This document shows, in pieces, positions 9,973-17,855 of a stretch of 64,000 nucleotides of DNA. Source of the stretch: Pantoea trifolii. Its GTDB lineage: Bacteria > Pseudomonadota > Gammaproteobacteria > Enterobacterales > Enterobacteriaceae. Where the stretch lies: contig NZ_JANIET010000001.1 in NCBI RefSeq assembly GCF_024506435.1, positions 1,302,001 to 1,366,000 of the forward strand. The letters run 5' to 3'. A model generated the notes under the pieces. That model was given only the letters and a program-made list of their open reading frames with translations. It did not search any database and was not told where the DNA came from. Positions within the stretch are counted from its first letter, which is position 1. Each line of letters begins with the position of its first letter. The position numbers and the translations under genes are program-made.

Positions 9973-10708
9973 GTAGGGTCGCCATTCATGGCGTAATGCA
10001 TGTCAGATAAGCAGTGTGCTGACATCGCAGGGATTCCGCCCGCTAAGCATCTGGCAGTTTCAGAATGCCAAAAGCAGGCGGCCGGGCTAAGGTCCGAAGG
10101 CGCGGACCTTAGCAATCCGCGCCTGCGCCGTCCTCGCTGTTCCCTCGCTTATCCTTCCGGCCTGACGGACCGCGCGGATTCGCCTTCCTGGCTCATGCCG
10201 CGCTTTCGCCGACGTCCTGTCGGCTCATCCTGGCCGTCACTCTGCGCTCGGCGCTGCGAATGGCGCTCAACACCGCCGCCTGTGATAACAGTGCCCGAAT
10301 TGGTTTTTTCGTAGGGTGTGCATTTATGCGCACCAGGTTGCCATGAATGGCAACCCTACGGGATTTATAGCGATTTTGAGTTAAGAATACACACGACTGC
10401 TGCAGGGCGGGTGTTGAGGCGACATCCCAAAACGCTGAACGAGTGAGGGATTCCAGGGCGAGCCGCATGGATGCGGCGAGAGGTGGCGCTAAGCAGGAGC
10501 GAATCGCCGCCGGTCCGTCAGGAATCGTGAATGAGTGAAGGTACCGCGCAGCGGCGGGTTGGGCTGGCGCAAGGCCCGGGAGTGCAGAGGGCGCGGCCAG
10601 GCGTCCTCTGCTCGGTCGCCGCACAAAGGTGCTGCAACTACCTTAGCAAATGGCGAACGAAAGTCGCTCCAGGCTTAACTGAGCGGCATTACGCCATTCA
10701 TGGCGACC
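9973..10708. mobile_element. Element A: MITE-like non-coding element inserted in a GTAG-REP
   Basis: A GTAG-REP (9973-9992) is interrupted by a 700-bp inner segment (9993-10692), after which the REP resumes (10693-10708). The 12-bp REP core GCCATTCATGGC occurs in the same orientation on both sides (9981-9992 and 10693-10704), as a target duplication would. Inner ends are inverted repeats: GTAATGCATGTCAGATAAG on the left, GTAATGCCGCTCAGTTAAG as the reverse complement on the right. The interior contains inverted homologous arms (around CCTGACGGACCG at 10161-10172 and CGGTCCGTCAGG at 10511-10522) flanking two small palindromes at 10315-10355. No credible gene lies inside. A second member is at 32016-32583. 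Confidence 0.7.
10315..10355. repeat. Pair of REP-variant palindromes inside element A
   Basis: GGTGTGCAT-TT-ATGCGCACC (10315-10334) and GGTTGCCAT-GA-ATGGCAACC (10336-10355) lie back to back, with a GTAG head before the first and CTAC after the second. They look like a diverged inverted REP pair nested between the two arms of element A. Confidence 0.75.
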
Positions 10709-10717
10709 TTTTTTTTA

Positions 10718-11194
10718 TTACGCGTACTTCACCGTAATCGACGCACTGGCCAGCGCATGGAAATGCACGTTAAAGCCTACCATTGCACCGCTCGCGCCTT
10801 CGTCTACCTCAATCTTATCCGTGTCCAGCGCATGCACCGTAAAGATGTAGCGATGGGATTCGCCCTGCGGTGGCGCTGCGCCGCCATAGCCGGTTTGGCC
10901 AAAATCGGTGCGCGTCTGAATGGCGCTCTCCGGCAGTTCTGCCACGCCGGAACCGGCACCTTGCGGCAACTCGGTGACTTCTGCCGGAATGTTCGCTACC
11001 ACCCAATGCCACCAGCCGGAACCGGTTGGTGCGTCGGGATCGTAGCAGGTGACCACAAAGCTTTTGGTGCCCGCCGGCACATCATCCCACGCCAGATGCG
11101 GTGACAAATTGTCGCCCTGGTAACCCATGCCGTTGAAAACGTGTCGCTCTGGCATTTTATCGCCGTCGTTAAAATCCTGGCTAACTACGCGCAT
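10718..11194 (-). CDS. ybhB: YbhB/YbcL-family Raf-kinase-inhibitor-like (PEBP) protein
   Basis: The 158-residue cytoplasmic protein is the same length as E. coli YbhB. PEBP signatures are DPDAPTGSGWWHWVVANIP at about residues 52-70 and GESHRYIFTVHALD near 110. The family binds phosphatidylethanolamine-type or phosphate ligands; the bacterial function is unknown. It lies 29 nt from the bioA stop in the same direction, so read-through from bioA is possible, as in E. coli where ybhB adjoins bioA. Confidence 0.94.
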   Translation of the reverse strand: MRVVSQDFNDGDKMPERHVFNGMGYQGDNLSPHLAWDDVPAGTKSFVVTCYDPDAPTGSGWWHWVVANIPAEVTELPQGAGSGVAELPESAIQTRTDFGQTGYGGAAPPQGESHRYIFTVHALDTDKIEVDEGASGAMVGFNVHFHALASASITVKYA

Positions 11195-11223
11195 GATCGC
11201 TCCTTATTGGTTGTGCAGTGCCC

Positions 11224-12519
11224 TCAATCATGGTGGAAATGCGCCGCAACATCCAGTGCCGCACCGACCGCTTGCGTCAGTTTCGTCAGTTCGGCGGCAG
11301 AAATCAGATAAGGTGGCATCAGGTAAATCAATCGCCCAAACGGACGAATCCACACGCCGCGCTCCACGAAGAAGTGCTGCAACGCCGCCATGTTCACCGC
11401 CTGATGGGTTTCGATCACGCCAATCGCCCCCAGCACGCGCGCGTCGGCCACCGCGTGATGACCGCGCAGCGGCAGCAGCTCGGCACGCAGCTGCTGTTCA
11501 ATCTGTGCCACTTGCCACTGCCAATGCCCTTCATTCACCATTTTCAGACTTTCCACCGCCACCGCGCAGGCCAGCGGATTGCCCATAAAGGTGGGGCCGT
11601 GCATAAAGCAGCCCGCAGCGCTGCGGCTGATGGTATCCGCGACGTCACGCGTGGTCAGCGTGGCGGAGAGCGTCATGGTGCCGCCGGTCAGCGCTTTGCC
11701 GAGGCAGAGAATGTCTGGCGTGATGCCCGCATGGTCACAGGCAAAAAGTTTGCCGCTGCGGCCAAATCCGGTGGCGATCTCATCGGCAATCAGCAGCAAA
11801 CCGTAGCGATCGCACAGCTCGCGTACCTGCTGCAGATAGCGCGGATGGTAGAAACGCATGCCGCCCGCGCCTTGCACAATCGGCTCAAGAATCACCGCCG
11901 CAATCTCGCGATGGTGGATCTCGGCCAGTTGCGCGAAATCGGCGAAATCCGCCTCATTCCACGCATCATCGAAAGCGCACTGCGGCGCGTGGGCGAACAG
12001 ATGTTCCGGCAAATAACCGCGCCACAGGCTGTGCATCGAATTCTCCGGATCGCACACCGACATCGCGGCAAAGGTATCGCCGTGATAGCCGCGCTTCAGC
12101 GTGAGGAACTTTTGTCGGGTTTGGTTGCGTCCCAGCCAGTATTGCAGCGCCATTTTCATCGACACTTCGACGGCGATCGAACCTGAATCGGCGAGGAACA
12201 CGCACTCCAGCGCCTCAGGTGTCATGGCAACCAGCTGACGACTCAGCTCCACCGCCGCCGGATGGGTAATGCCGCCAAACATCACATGCGACATCTGCGT
12301 CATTTGCTGCTGCAGCGCCTGATTGAGGCGCGGGTGGTTATAGCCGTGGATCGCCGCCCACCACGACGACATGCCGTCCACCAGTTCACGTCCATCGGCC
12401 AGCTGCAGCTGGCAGCCGTGCGCCGCGACAACCGGATAACAGGGCAGGGGATCGCGCATCGACGTATAGGGATGCCAGATATGCTGGCGGTCAAAGTTGA
12501 GGTCGTCCTGAGTGAACAT
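11224..12519 (-). CDS. bioA: Adenosylmethionine-8-amino-7-oxononanoate aminotransferase
   Basis: The 431-residue PLP enzyme converts KAPA to DAPA using S-adenosylmethionine as amino donor, the third-to-last step of biotin synthesis. Family features include HIWHPYTSM near residue 14, the DSGSIAVEVSMKMALQYW region, IADEIATGFGRSGK, and the PLP lysine in LCLGKALTGG (about residue 275). It is transcribed divergently from bioBFCD out of a shared control region carrying a BirA-type operator. Confidence 0.97.
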   Translation of the reverse strand: MFTQDDLNFDRQHIWHPYTSMRDPLPCYPVVAAHGCQLQLADGRELVDGMSSWWAAIHGYNHPRLNQALQQQMTQMSHVMFGGITHPAAVELSRQLVAMTPEALECVFLADSGSIAVEVSMKMALQYWLGRNQTRQKFLTLKRGYHGDTFAAMSVCDPENSMHSLWRGYLPEHLFAHAPQCAFDDAWNEADFADFAQLAEIHHREIAAVILEPIVQGAGGMRFYHPRYLQQVRELCDRYGLLLIADEIATGFGRSGKLFACDHAGITPDILCLGKALTGGTMTLSATLTTRDVADTISRSAAGCFMHGPTFMGNPLACAVAVESLKMVNEGHWQWQVAQIEQQLRAELLPLRGHHAVADARVLGAIGVIETHQAVNMAALQHFFVERGVWIRPFGRLIYLMPPYLISAAELTKLTQAVGAALDVAAHFHHD

Positions 12520-12524
12520 GCGAG

Positions 12525-12557
12525 TTGTAAACCATTTTAAAAAGATTTAGTTTACAA
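12525..12557. promoter_or_regulatory. BirA operator in the bioA/bioB divergent promoter
   Basis: TTGTAAACC (12525-12533) and GTTTACAA (12550-12557) form the 33-bp split palindrome typical of the biotin operator, with a 16-nt AT-rich centre. It begins 6 nt from the bioA start codon. Biotinoyl-AMP-loaded BirA is known to repress both divergent transcripts from such a site. Confidence 0.92.
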
Positions 12558-12607
12558 GTATAACCACGTTAATCGTCGGGATGAACCCCCTTTTTCTGGA
12601 GTAAGCA

Positions 12608-13639
12608 ATGGCAAACCGCTGGACACTGACACAAGCTCAGGCACTGTTCGATAAACCTTTCCTTGAGTTGATGTTTGAAGCGCAGCAAGTGCATCGTCAA
12701 CATTTCGATCCACGCCAGGTGCAGGTCAGCACGCTGCTATCGATCAAAACCGGCGCCTGTCCGGAAGACTGTAAATACTGTCCGCAGAGCGCACGCTACA
12801 AAACCGGTCTGGAATCAGAACGTCTGATGGAAGTGGATGCGGTGCTGGAATCGGCGCGCAAAGCCAAGGCGGCGGGATCGAGCCGCTTCTGCATGGGCGC
12901 GGCGTGGAAAAATCCGCACGAGCGCGACATGCCGTACTTGCAGCAGATGGTGCAGGGCGTGAAAGCGATGGGCATGGAAACCTGCATGACGCTCGGCACG
13001 CTAGATGGCAGCCAGGCACAACGTCTCGCCGAAGCCGGGCTTGATTTCTACAACCACAACCTCGACACCTCGCCAGAGTTCTACGGCAACATCATCACCA
13101 CGCGCAGCTATCAGGAACGTCTGGATACGCTGGATAAAGTGCGCGGCGCGGGCATCAAAGTGTGTTCCGGCGGCATCGTGGGGTTGGGTGAAACGGTGCA
13201 GGATCGCGCGGGCTTGCTGGTGCAACTCGCGAATCTGCCAACGCCACCCGAGAGCGTACCGATCAACATGCTGGTGAAGGTCAAGGGCACGCCGCTGGCC
13301 GATAACGACGACGTGGAACCGTTCGACTTCATCCGCACCATCGCGGTGGCGCGCATTATGATGCCATCCTCGCACGTGCGCCTTTCAGCCGGTCGCGAGC
13401 AGATGAGCGAGCAAACGCAGGCAATGTGCTTTATGGCCGGTGCAAACTCAATCTTCTACGGCTGCAAGCTGCTCACCACGCCAAACCCGGAAGAGGATAA
13501 AGATCTGATTCTGTTCCGCAAACTGGGCCTGAATCCGGAGCATACCGCGACAACCGCCGGTGACAACGAGCAGCAGTATCAGCTCAGCGAGCAGCTGTTG
13601 CACGCGGATACCGAGCAGTTCTATAACGCGGCTGTGTAA
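12608..13639 (+). CDS. bioB: Biotin synthase
   Basis: The 343-residue radical-SAM enzyme inserts sulfur into dethiobiotin. The [4Fe-4S] motif CPEDCKYC (CxxxCxxC) is near residue 53. Further ligands and conserved stretches include [27 protein letters not shown], and the [13 protein letters not shown] region with the arginine that supports the [2Fe-2S] cluster. A good Shine-Dalgarno (CTGGAG) precedes the ATG. The bioF start abuts the stop codon, so bioBFCD is a tightly packed operon. Confidence 0.98.
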   Translation: MANRWTLTQAQALFDKPFLELMFEAQQVHRQHFDPRQVQVSTLLSIKTGACPEDCKYCPQSARYKTGLESERLMEVDAVLESARKAKAAGSSRFCMGAAWKNPHERDMPYLQQMVQGVKAMGMETCMTLGTLDGSQAQRLAEAGLDFYNHNLDTSPEFYGNIITTRSYQERLDTLDKVRGAGIKVCSGGIVGLGETVQDRAGLLVQLANLPTPPESVPINMLVKVKGTPLADNDDVEPFDFIRTIAVARIMMPSSHVRLSAGREQMSEQTQAMCFMAGANSIFYGCKLLTTPNPEEDKDLILFRKLGLNPEHTATTAGDNEQQYQLSEQLLHADTEQFYNAAV

Positions 13640-14791
13640 ATGGGCTGGTCACAACGTATTGATGAGGCGCTGGCGGCGCGGCGCGCCGCGGATGGCTGGC
13701 GGCTGCGGCGTCCCGTTGAGCACAACAGCGTGCGGGAAATTACGCTCGAAGGGCAGCGTTATCGCCACTTCTCCAGCAATGACTATCTCGGCTTGAGTCA
13801 GCATCCGGCGGTGATCGCTGCCTGGCAGCAGGGCGCGGCCGAGACGGGCGCGGGTGCGGGCGCATCCGGTCATGTCACCGGCTACAGCCGCCATCATGCG
13901 CAGCTCGAAGCGGAGCTGGCGGACTGGCTGGGCTATTCGCGCGCGCTGCTGTTCATTTCGGGATTTGCCGCCAATCAGGCGGTGATCCATCTGCTGGCGG
14001 AAAAGCAGGATCGCATCTTCGCCGATAAGCTAGCGCATGCTTCACTGCTGGATGCCGCCAGCCACAGCCCCGCCAGCCTGCGTCGTTTTGCCCACAATCA
14101 GCCGGAAAGTCTGGCGAAGCTGCTGGCAACGCCGTCGGATGGCGGCACGCTGGTGGTGACCGAAGGCGTGTTCAGCATGGATGGCGACAGCGCACCGCTG
14201 GCCGAGATTGCTGAACAGACGCGGCGCGGCAACGGCTGGCTGCTGGTGGATGATGCGCACGGCATTGGCGTCACTGGTGCGCAAGGGCGCGGCAGCTGCT
14301 GGCAGCAGCAGGTCAAACCGGAACTGCTGATTGTCACCTTCGGCAAAGGGTTTGGCGTCAGCGGTGCGGCGCTGCTGTGCGATGACGCCACTGCCGATTA
14401 CGTCGAGCAGTTTTCACGCCATCTGATCTACTCCACCGCGATGCCACCGGCGCAGTGCTACGCGTTGCTGGCGGCACTGCGGCAGATTCAACAAGGCGAT
14501 GCGCTGCGTGAAAAACTGCACAGCCACATCGCGCGTTTCCGTGCGGGCGCCGCCGATTTGCCATGGCAATTAGGTGCCTCTGCAAGCGCCATCCAACCGC
14601 TGATCGTCGGTGAAAACAGCGCGGCGCTGGCGTTGTCACAGCGGCTGGCGCAGGCCGGCTGCTGGGTCAGCGCCATTCGTCCCCCGACCGTGCCGCCGGG
14701 CACCGCGCGGCTACGCATCACGCTCACCGCTGCGCATCATACCGATGATATTGATCGTCTGCTGGAGGCGCTATATGACGCTGCAGGTTAA
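13640..14791 (+). CDS. bioF: 8-amino-7-oxononanoate synthase
   Basis: The 383-residue PLP enzyme condenses pimeloyl-ACP (or -CoA) with L-alanine to give KAPA. Seen are [11 protein letters not shown] (about residue 47), [14 protein letters not shown] near 80, the cofactor loop VDDAHGIGV and the Schiff-base lysine in [13 protein letters not shown] (about residue 236). Its 3' end overlaps bioC by 17 nt. Confidence 0.97.
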   Translation: MGWSQRIDEALAARRAADGWRLRRPVEHNSVREITLEGQRYRHFSSNDYLGLSQHPAVIAAWQQGAAETGAGAGASGHVTGYSRHHAQLEAELADWLGYSRALLFISGFAANQAVIHLLAEKQDRIFADKLAHASLLDAASHSPASLRRFAHNQPESLAKLLATPSDGGTLVVTEGVFSMDGDSAPLAEIAEQTRRGNGWLLVDDAHGIGVTGAQGRGSCWQQQVKPELLIVTFGKGFGVSGAALLCDDATADYVEQFSRHLIYSTAMPPAQCYALLAALRQIQQGDALREKLHSHIARFRAGAADLPWQLGASASAIQPLIVGENSAALALSQRLAQAGCWVSAIRPPTVPPGTARLRITLTAAHHTDDIDRLLEALYDAAG

Positions 14792-15530
14792 CAAGCAGGC
14801 CGTGGCAAACGCCTTTGGTCGTGCGGCTGCGCATTACGAGCAGCACGCGCAGTTACAGCGGCTGAGCGGTGATGCGCTGCTGGCGCTGGCGCCCGCCGGT
14901 TTTGGCCCGCACCTGCTGGATGCTGGTTGCGGCACCGGCTGGTATAGCCGCTATTGGCGCGATCGCGGGCGCACGCTGACGGCGCTTGATCTGTCGCCCA
15001 ACATGTTGCAAACCGCGCGCGATCAGCAATCGGCGCAGCACTATCTGCTGGGCGATATTGATGCGGTGCCGCTACCAGATGCCAGCGTTGACGGCGTGTG
15101 GAGCAATCTGGCGGTGCAGTGGAGCAGCGACTTGCACACCGCGCTGCTGCAGTTTTTACGCGTCACGCGGCCAGGCGGCACGGTGCTGTTTTCCACGCTG
15201 CTCGACGGATCGCTGCACGAAGTGCATCACGCGTGGGCAAAACTGGATGGTCGTCAGCACGCCAATCGTTTCCTCAGCGCCGCGCAGTTTGACACGGCCA
15301 CCGCGACGCTGCCGATCGCTAAGCAGCAGCAGGTTATCACGCTGCATTTTCCCAGTGCGCTCAGCGCCATGCGCTCGCTGAAAGGCATTGGTGCCACGCA
15401 TTTGCACGACGGACGCGGCGCCAGCGTACTGACGCGCGCTCAGCTGGCACAACTTGAGCAGCACTGGCCGCAGGACGAGGCGGGTTATCGCCTGAGTTAT
15501 CACCTGATGTATGGAGTTTTACGCAAATGA
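14775..15530 (+). CDS. bioC: Malonyl-ACP O-methyltransferase
   Basis: The ATG at 14775 gives a 251-residue protein beginning [25 protein letters not shown], aligning with the E. coli BioC start. The open frame extends further upstream, but that part only overlaps bioF and is not family-like. BioC methylates malonyl-ACP to start pimelate synthesis. The SAM-binding motif [15 protein letters not shown] is near residue 45. Start overlaps bioF by 17 nt; stop overlaps the bioD ATG by 4 nt. Confidence 0.95.
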   Translation: MTLQVNKQAVANAFGRAAAHYEQHAQLQRLSGDALLALAPAGFGPHLLDAGCGTGWYSRYWRDRGRTLTALDLSPNMLQTARDQQSAQHYLLGDIDAVPLPDASVDGVWSNLAVQWSSDLHTALLQFLRVTRPGGTVLFSTLLDGSLHEVHHAWAKLDGRQHANRFLSAAQFDTATATLPIAKQQQVITLHFPSALSAMRSLKGIGATHLHDGRGASVLTRAQLAQLEQHWPQDEAGYRLSYHLMYGVLRK

Positions 15531-16198
15531 CACGCTGGTTTATTACCGGAACCGATACCGAAGTGGGCAAAACAGTGGCCAGCGGCGCGCTGCTGCAGGC
15601 GGCGAGCGCCGCCGGTTTACGCACCGCAGGCTACAAGCCGGTGGCTTCCGGCTGCGAGATCACGCCGCAAGGCATCCGCAACAGCGACGCGCTGGCGTTA
15701 CAGCGCTACAGCAGCTTGCCGTTAAGCTATGAGCAGGTGAACCCGCTGGCGTTTGTTGAGCCGACCTCGCCGCATATCATTAGCGCGGAAGAGGGCCGAC
15801 CGATTACTTTTTCCACGCTTTCAGCAGGCTTGCGCGCGCTAGAGCAGCAGGCGGAATGGGTGCTAGTTGAAGGCGCAGGCGGATGGTTTACGCCGCTGTC
15901 GGAAACGCAAACGTACGCCGATTGGGTGGAAGCCGAGCAGTTGCCGGTAATTCTGGTGGTGTGCGTGAAACTGGGTTGCATCAACCATGCGATGCTCACC
16001 GCCGAAGCGGTTAAAGCGCGCGGATTGCGCCTTGCGGGCTGGATTGCCAATGATATTCAACCGCCCGGCAAACGCCATCAGGAGTATATGGCTACGCTGC
16101 GTCAGCGCATTCATGCGCCGTTCCTTGGTGAGATTCCGCACCTTAGCGATGAGGCCGAGCAGGCCGAATGTGGGCGTTATTTGAGGTTGCCGCAATAA
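15527..16198 (+). CDS. bioD: Dethiobiotin synthetase
   Basis: The 223-residue ATP-dependent carboxylase closes the ureido ring of DAPA to form dethiobiotin. The P-loop-like GTDTEVGKTV is at residues 8-17, and GYKPVASGCE and LVEGAGGW are typical of the family. ATGA overlap with bioC shows operon membership. A solo REP palindrome lies 9 nt after the stop. Confidence 0.97.
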   Translation: MTRWFITGTDTEVGKTVASGALLQAASAAGLRTAGYKPVASGCEITPQGIRNSDALALQRYSSLPLSYEQVNPLAFVEPTSPHIISAEEGRPITFSTLSAGLRALEQQAEWVLVEGAGGWFTPLSETQTYADWVEAEQLPVILVVCVKLGCINHAMLTAEAVKARGLRLAGWIANDIQPPGKRHQEYMATLRQRIHAPFLGEIPHLSDEAEQAECGRYLRLPQ

Positions 16199-16206
16199 AT
16201 AACCCA

Positions 16207-16226
16207 GGTCGCCATTCATGGCGACC
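16207..16226. repeat. REP palindrome without GTAG head
   Basis: GGTCGCCAT-TC-ATGGCGACC between the convergent bioD and the orphan ABC gene. The tetranucleotide heads seen at other copies are absent (flanks CCCA and TGGC). Confidence 0.85.
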
Positions 16227-16237
16227 TGGCTACATCG

Positions 16238-16954
16238 TCACGTCGCGGTCAGCCACTTATTCACCGTCAAATCATCCAGCTGCGCCACTTTGCCATGCGC
16301 CACGTTACGTCCACGATGCAGCAGCAGGAAATAATCGGCGACGCGGCGCACAAACGACACGTGCTGCTCCAGCAGCAGAATGGTTAAACCATACTCACGG
16401 TTTAGCCGACGAATCAGATTGCCCATCTCCTCTTCCAGCCACGGCGACATCCCTTCCGTCGGCTCATCCAGAATCACCAGCTTGGGTTGCAGCACCAGCG
16501 CGCGCGCCAGTGCCAAATGTTGCTGTTGCTCCATCGGCAACTCGCCGCTGCGCTGATGGCGCAATGAATAGAGCGCCGGAAAAAGATCAAATACCATTTC
16601 CGGAATAGCGCGGCTACGATCGTCCTGCGCCGCCATCAGGGCGATCAGCAGGTTATCCTCCACGCTCATCTGCGAGAAAATATGCCGTCCTTGCGGCACG
16701 TAACCAATGCCGGTGCGCGCGCGCAGCTCGGCCGGTTGCAGCAGCAAATCTTCCGGCGGCGCGCCATCTTCCTGCCAGGTCATTGAGCCGCTGTTAATCG
16801 GCAGGCGGCCCATAATGCAGTTCACCAACGTGGTTTTGCCCATGCCAGGGCTGCCCAGCACGCCGGTGCAGGTGCCCGGCGGCAGATCGAGATCCACATC
16901 CCACAGAATGTGATTTTGACCGTAAAACTGATTCACCGAACGTAAACTCAGCAT
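16238..16954 (-). CDS. Orphan UrtE/LivF-type ABC ATPase with altered signature motif
   Basis: With the ATG at 16954, preceded by AAGGAGGA, the product is 238 residues and starts MLSLRSVNQFYGQNHILWDV, as UrtE/LivF proteins do; the longer open frame upstream lacks family similarity. Walker A GSPGMGKTT (about 34-42), Walker B LVILDEP and H-loop EQH are intact. The region where LSGGQ should stand reads ELPMEQQQHLALARAL. The family energises uptake of urea or branched-chain amino acids, but no permease or binding-protein genes adjoin it. Function is therefore unknown: a degenerated remnant, a partner for a distant permease, or a regulatory ATPase. Confidence 0.75.
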   Translation of the reverse strand: MLSLRSVNQFYGQNHILWDVDLDLPPGTCTGVLGSPGMGKTTLVNCIMGRLPINSGSMTWQEDGAPPEDLLLQPAELRARTGIGYVPQGRHIFSQMSVEDNLLIALMAAQDDRSRAIPEMVFDLFPALYSLRHQRSGELPMEQQQHLALARALVLQPKLVILDEPTEGMSPWLEEEMGNLIRRLNREYGLTILLLEQHVSFVRRVADYFLLLHRGRNVAHGKVAQLDDLTVNKWLTAT

Positions 16955-17756
16955 CTGACATCCTCCTTCCAGATTATAAGCCTGAATGCTCCCGCTCTGT
17001 GTCGTCTGGCATACAGTCGTGCACGATTGATGGACACCGCTGTCGTCGGCAAGCGCCGATATGGACTCGTCACTCCATATAGCAAACACTGCAATTCCCA
17101 GGCCAGGTTAGGAATTCAGGCCGTTCTGCGTCGCAAACCTGACAAATCAACCGCTAAAAGTTGAGAAATACTTAACAATTGCCGGCGGTGATAAATGAGC
17201 TGCACTTTGACGGTGCTAACGGCTTAACGTTTCTGGTGCATTTGATCGTTCGTAAGGCAATAACCGGGGAAATAAATGGCCTAAAGGCTGGCTTTTCTCC
17301 AGGTAAGGAGAGGTAAACCGGGAAAAAGAAGGGTTAATGCGACACGCAGGAGGAGAAAAATAAATGCGAAAAAATTTTTTTTCGCGCTTAAGAATGGGCG
17401 GGAGAAAATTATACACAGCCGATGGGCTCGGGGCTGGATTCACTTATCCACCATTACTGTGGATAACCTTGTGCATTAGCGACTGAAAACCGTGTGCAAG
17501 CGAGTAAATTCGCGGCCTTCATACATTATGATGAGAAACTGGGCTTTTGAGTCAATGTCAGTAAAAACAGCAGGTTAGTTAAAATCAAGCATGCGAATTA
17601 TCTGGCTTGTCATCGGACTGCAATTTAATGACACTCTATTGACAAATGTTAAAAGCGTCCTCCGCTTGGGGATAACATTGCGCAACAAGCGCTTGCTGGC
17701 TGCCGCTTAAATTGCACTGAAGAAAATCCGCTTCAGATTCCATTATCGTGCAAGGT
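16955..17756. other. Long intergenic region upstream of uvrB
   Basis: About 800 bp without a convincing gene. The longest frame (75 codons at 17216-17443, minus) lacks a ribosome-binding site and recognisable similarity. The right part (17340-17480) is AT-rich and holds three DnaA-box-like nonamers. The rest shows no structure I can name beyond promoters implied for uvrB. Confidence 0.6.
17409..17466. promoter_or_regulatory. Cluster of DnaA-box-like nonamers upstream of uvrB
   Basis: TTATACACA (17409-17417) and TTATCCACC (17444-17452) lie on the plus strand, and TGTGGATAA (17458-17466) is a perfect TTATCCACA box on the minus strand. The last two form an inverted pair. DnaA binding upstream of uvrB has been described in E. 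coli, so these are plausible regulatory sites. The first and third fit the TTATNCACA consensus; the second has one mismatch. Confidence 0.6.
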
Positions 17757-17776
17757 TACTGTAATTATGTCCAGTA
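17757..17776. promoter_or_regulatory. LexA (SOS) box of uvrB
   Basis: TACTG-N10-CAGTA with perfect arms, about 80 bp before the uvrB start codon. LexA represses uvrB from such a box in E. coli, so uvrB is predicted to be SOS-inducible here too. Confidence 0.92.
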
Positions 17777-17855
17777 TTTTTTTCTGGCAAATTCGCCATA
17801 GCAGAGTAGAATTAGCAGCCTGCCCGCCGACTTCATCTGCTGGAACCGCTAAAAC

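Noticed and set aside
16955..17089. 45-codon N-terminal extension of the orphan ABC ATPase
   Set aside because: Residues are unlike the family and a strong AAGGAGGA precedes the internal ATG at 16954.
17216..17443. 75-codon minus-strand frame upstream of uvrB
   Set aside because: No Shine-Dalgarno, no similarity, overlaps the AT-rich regulatory segment.
17409..17466. Possible chromosomal origin (DnaA-box cluster)
   Set aside because: Only three boxes, no DUE 13-mers, GATC clusters or gidA/mnmG neighbours; better explained as uvrB regulation.
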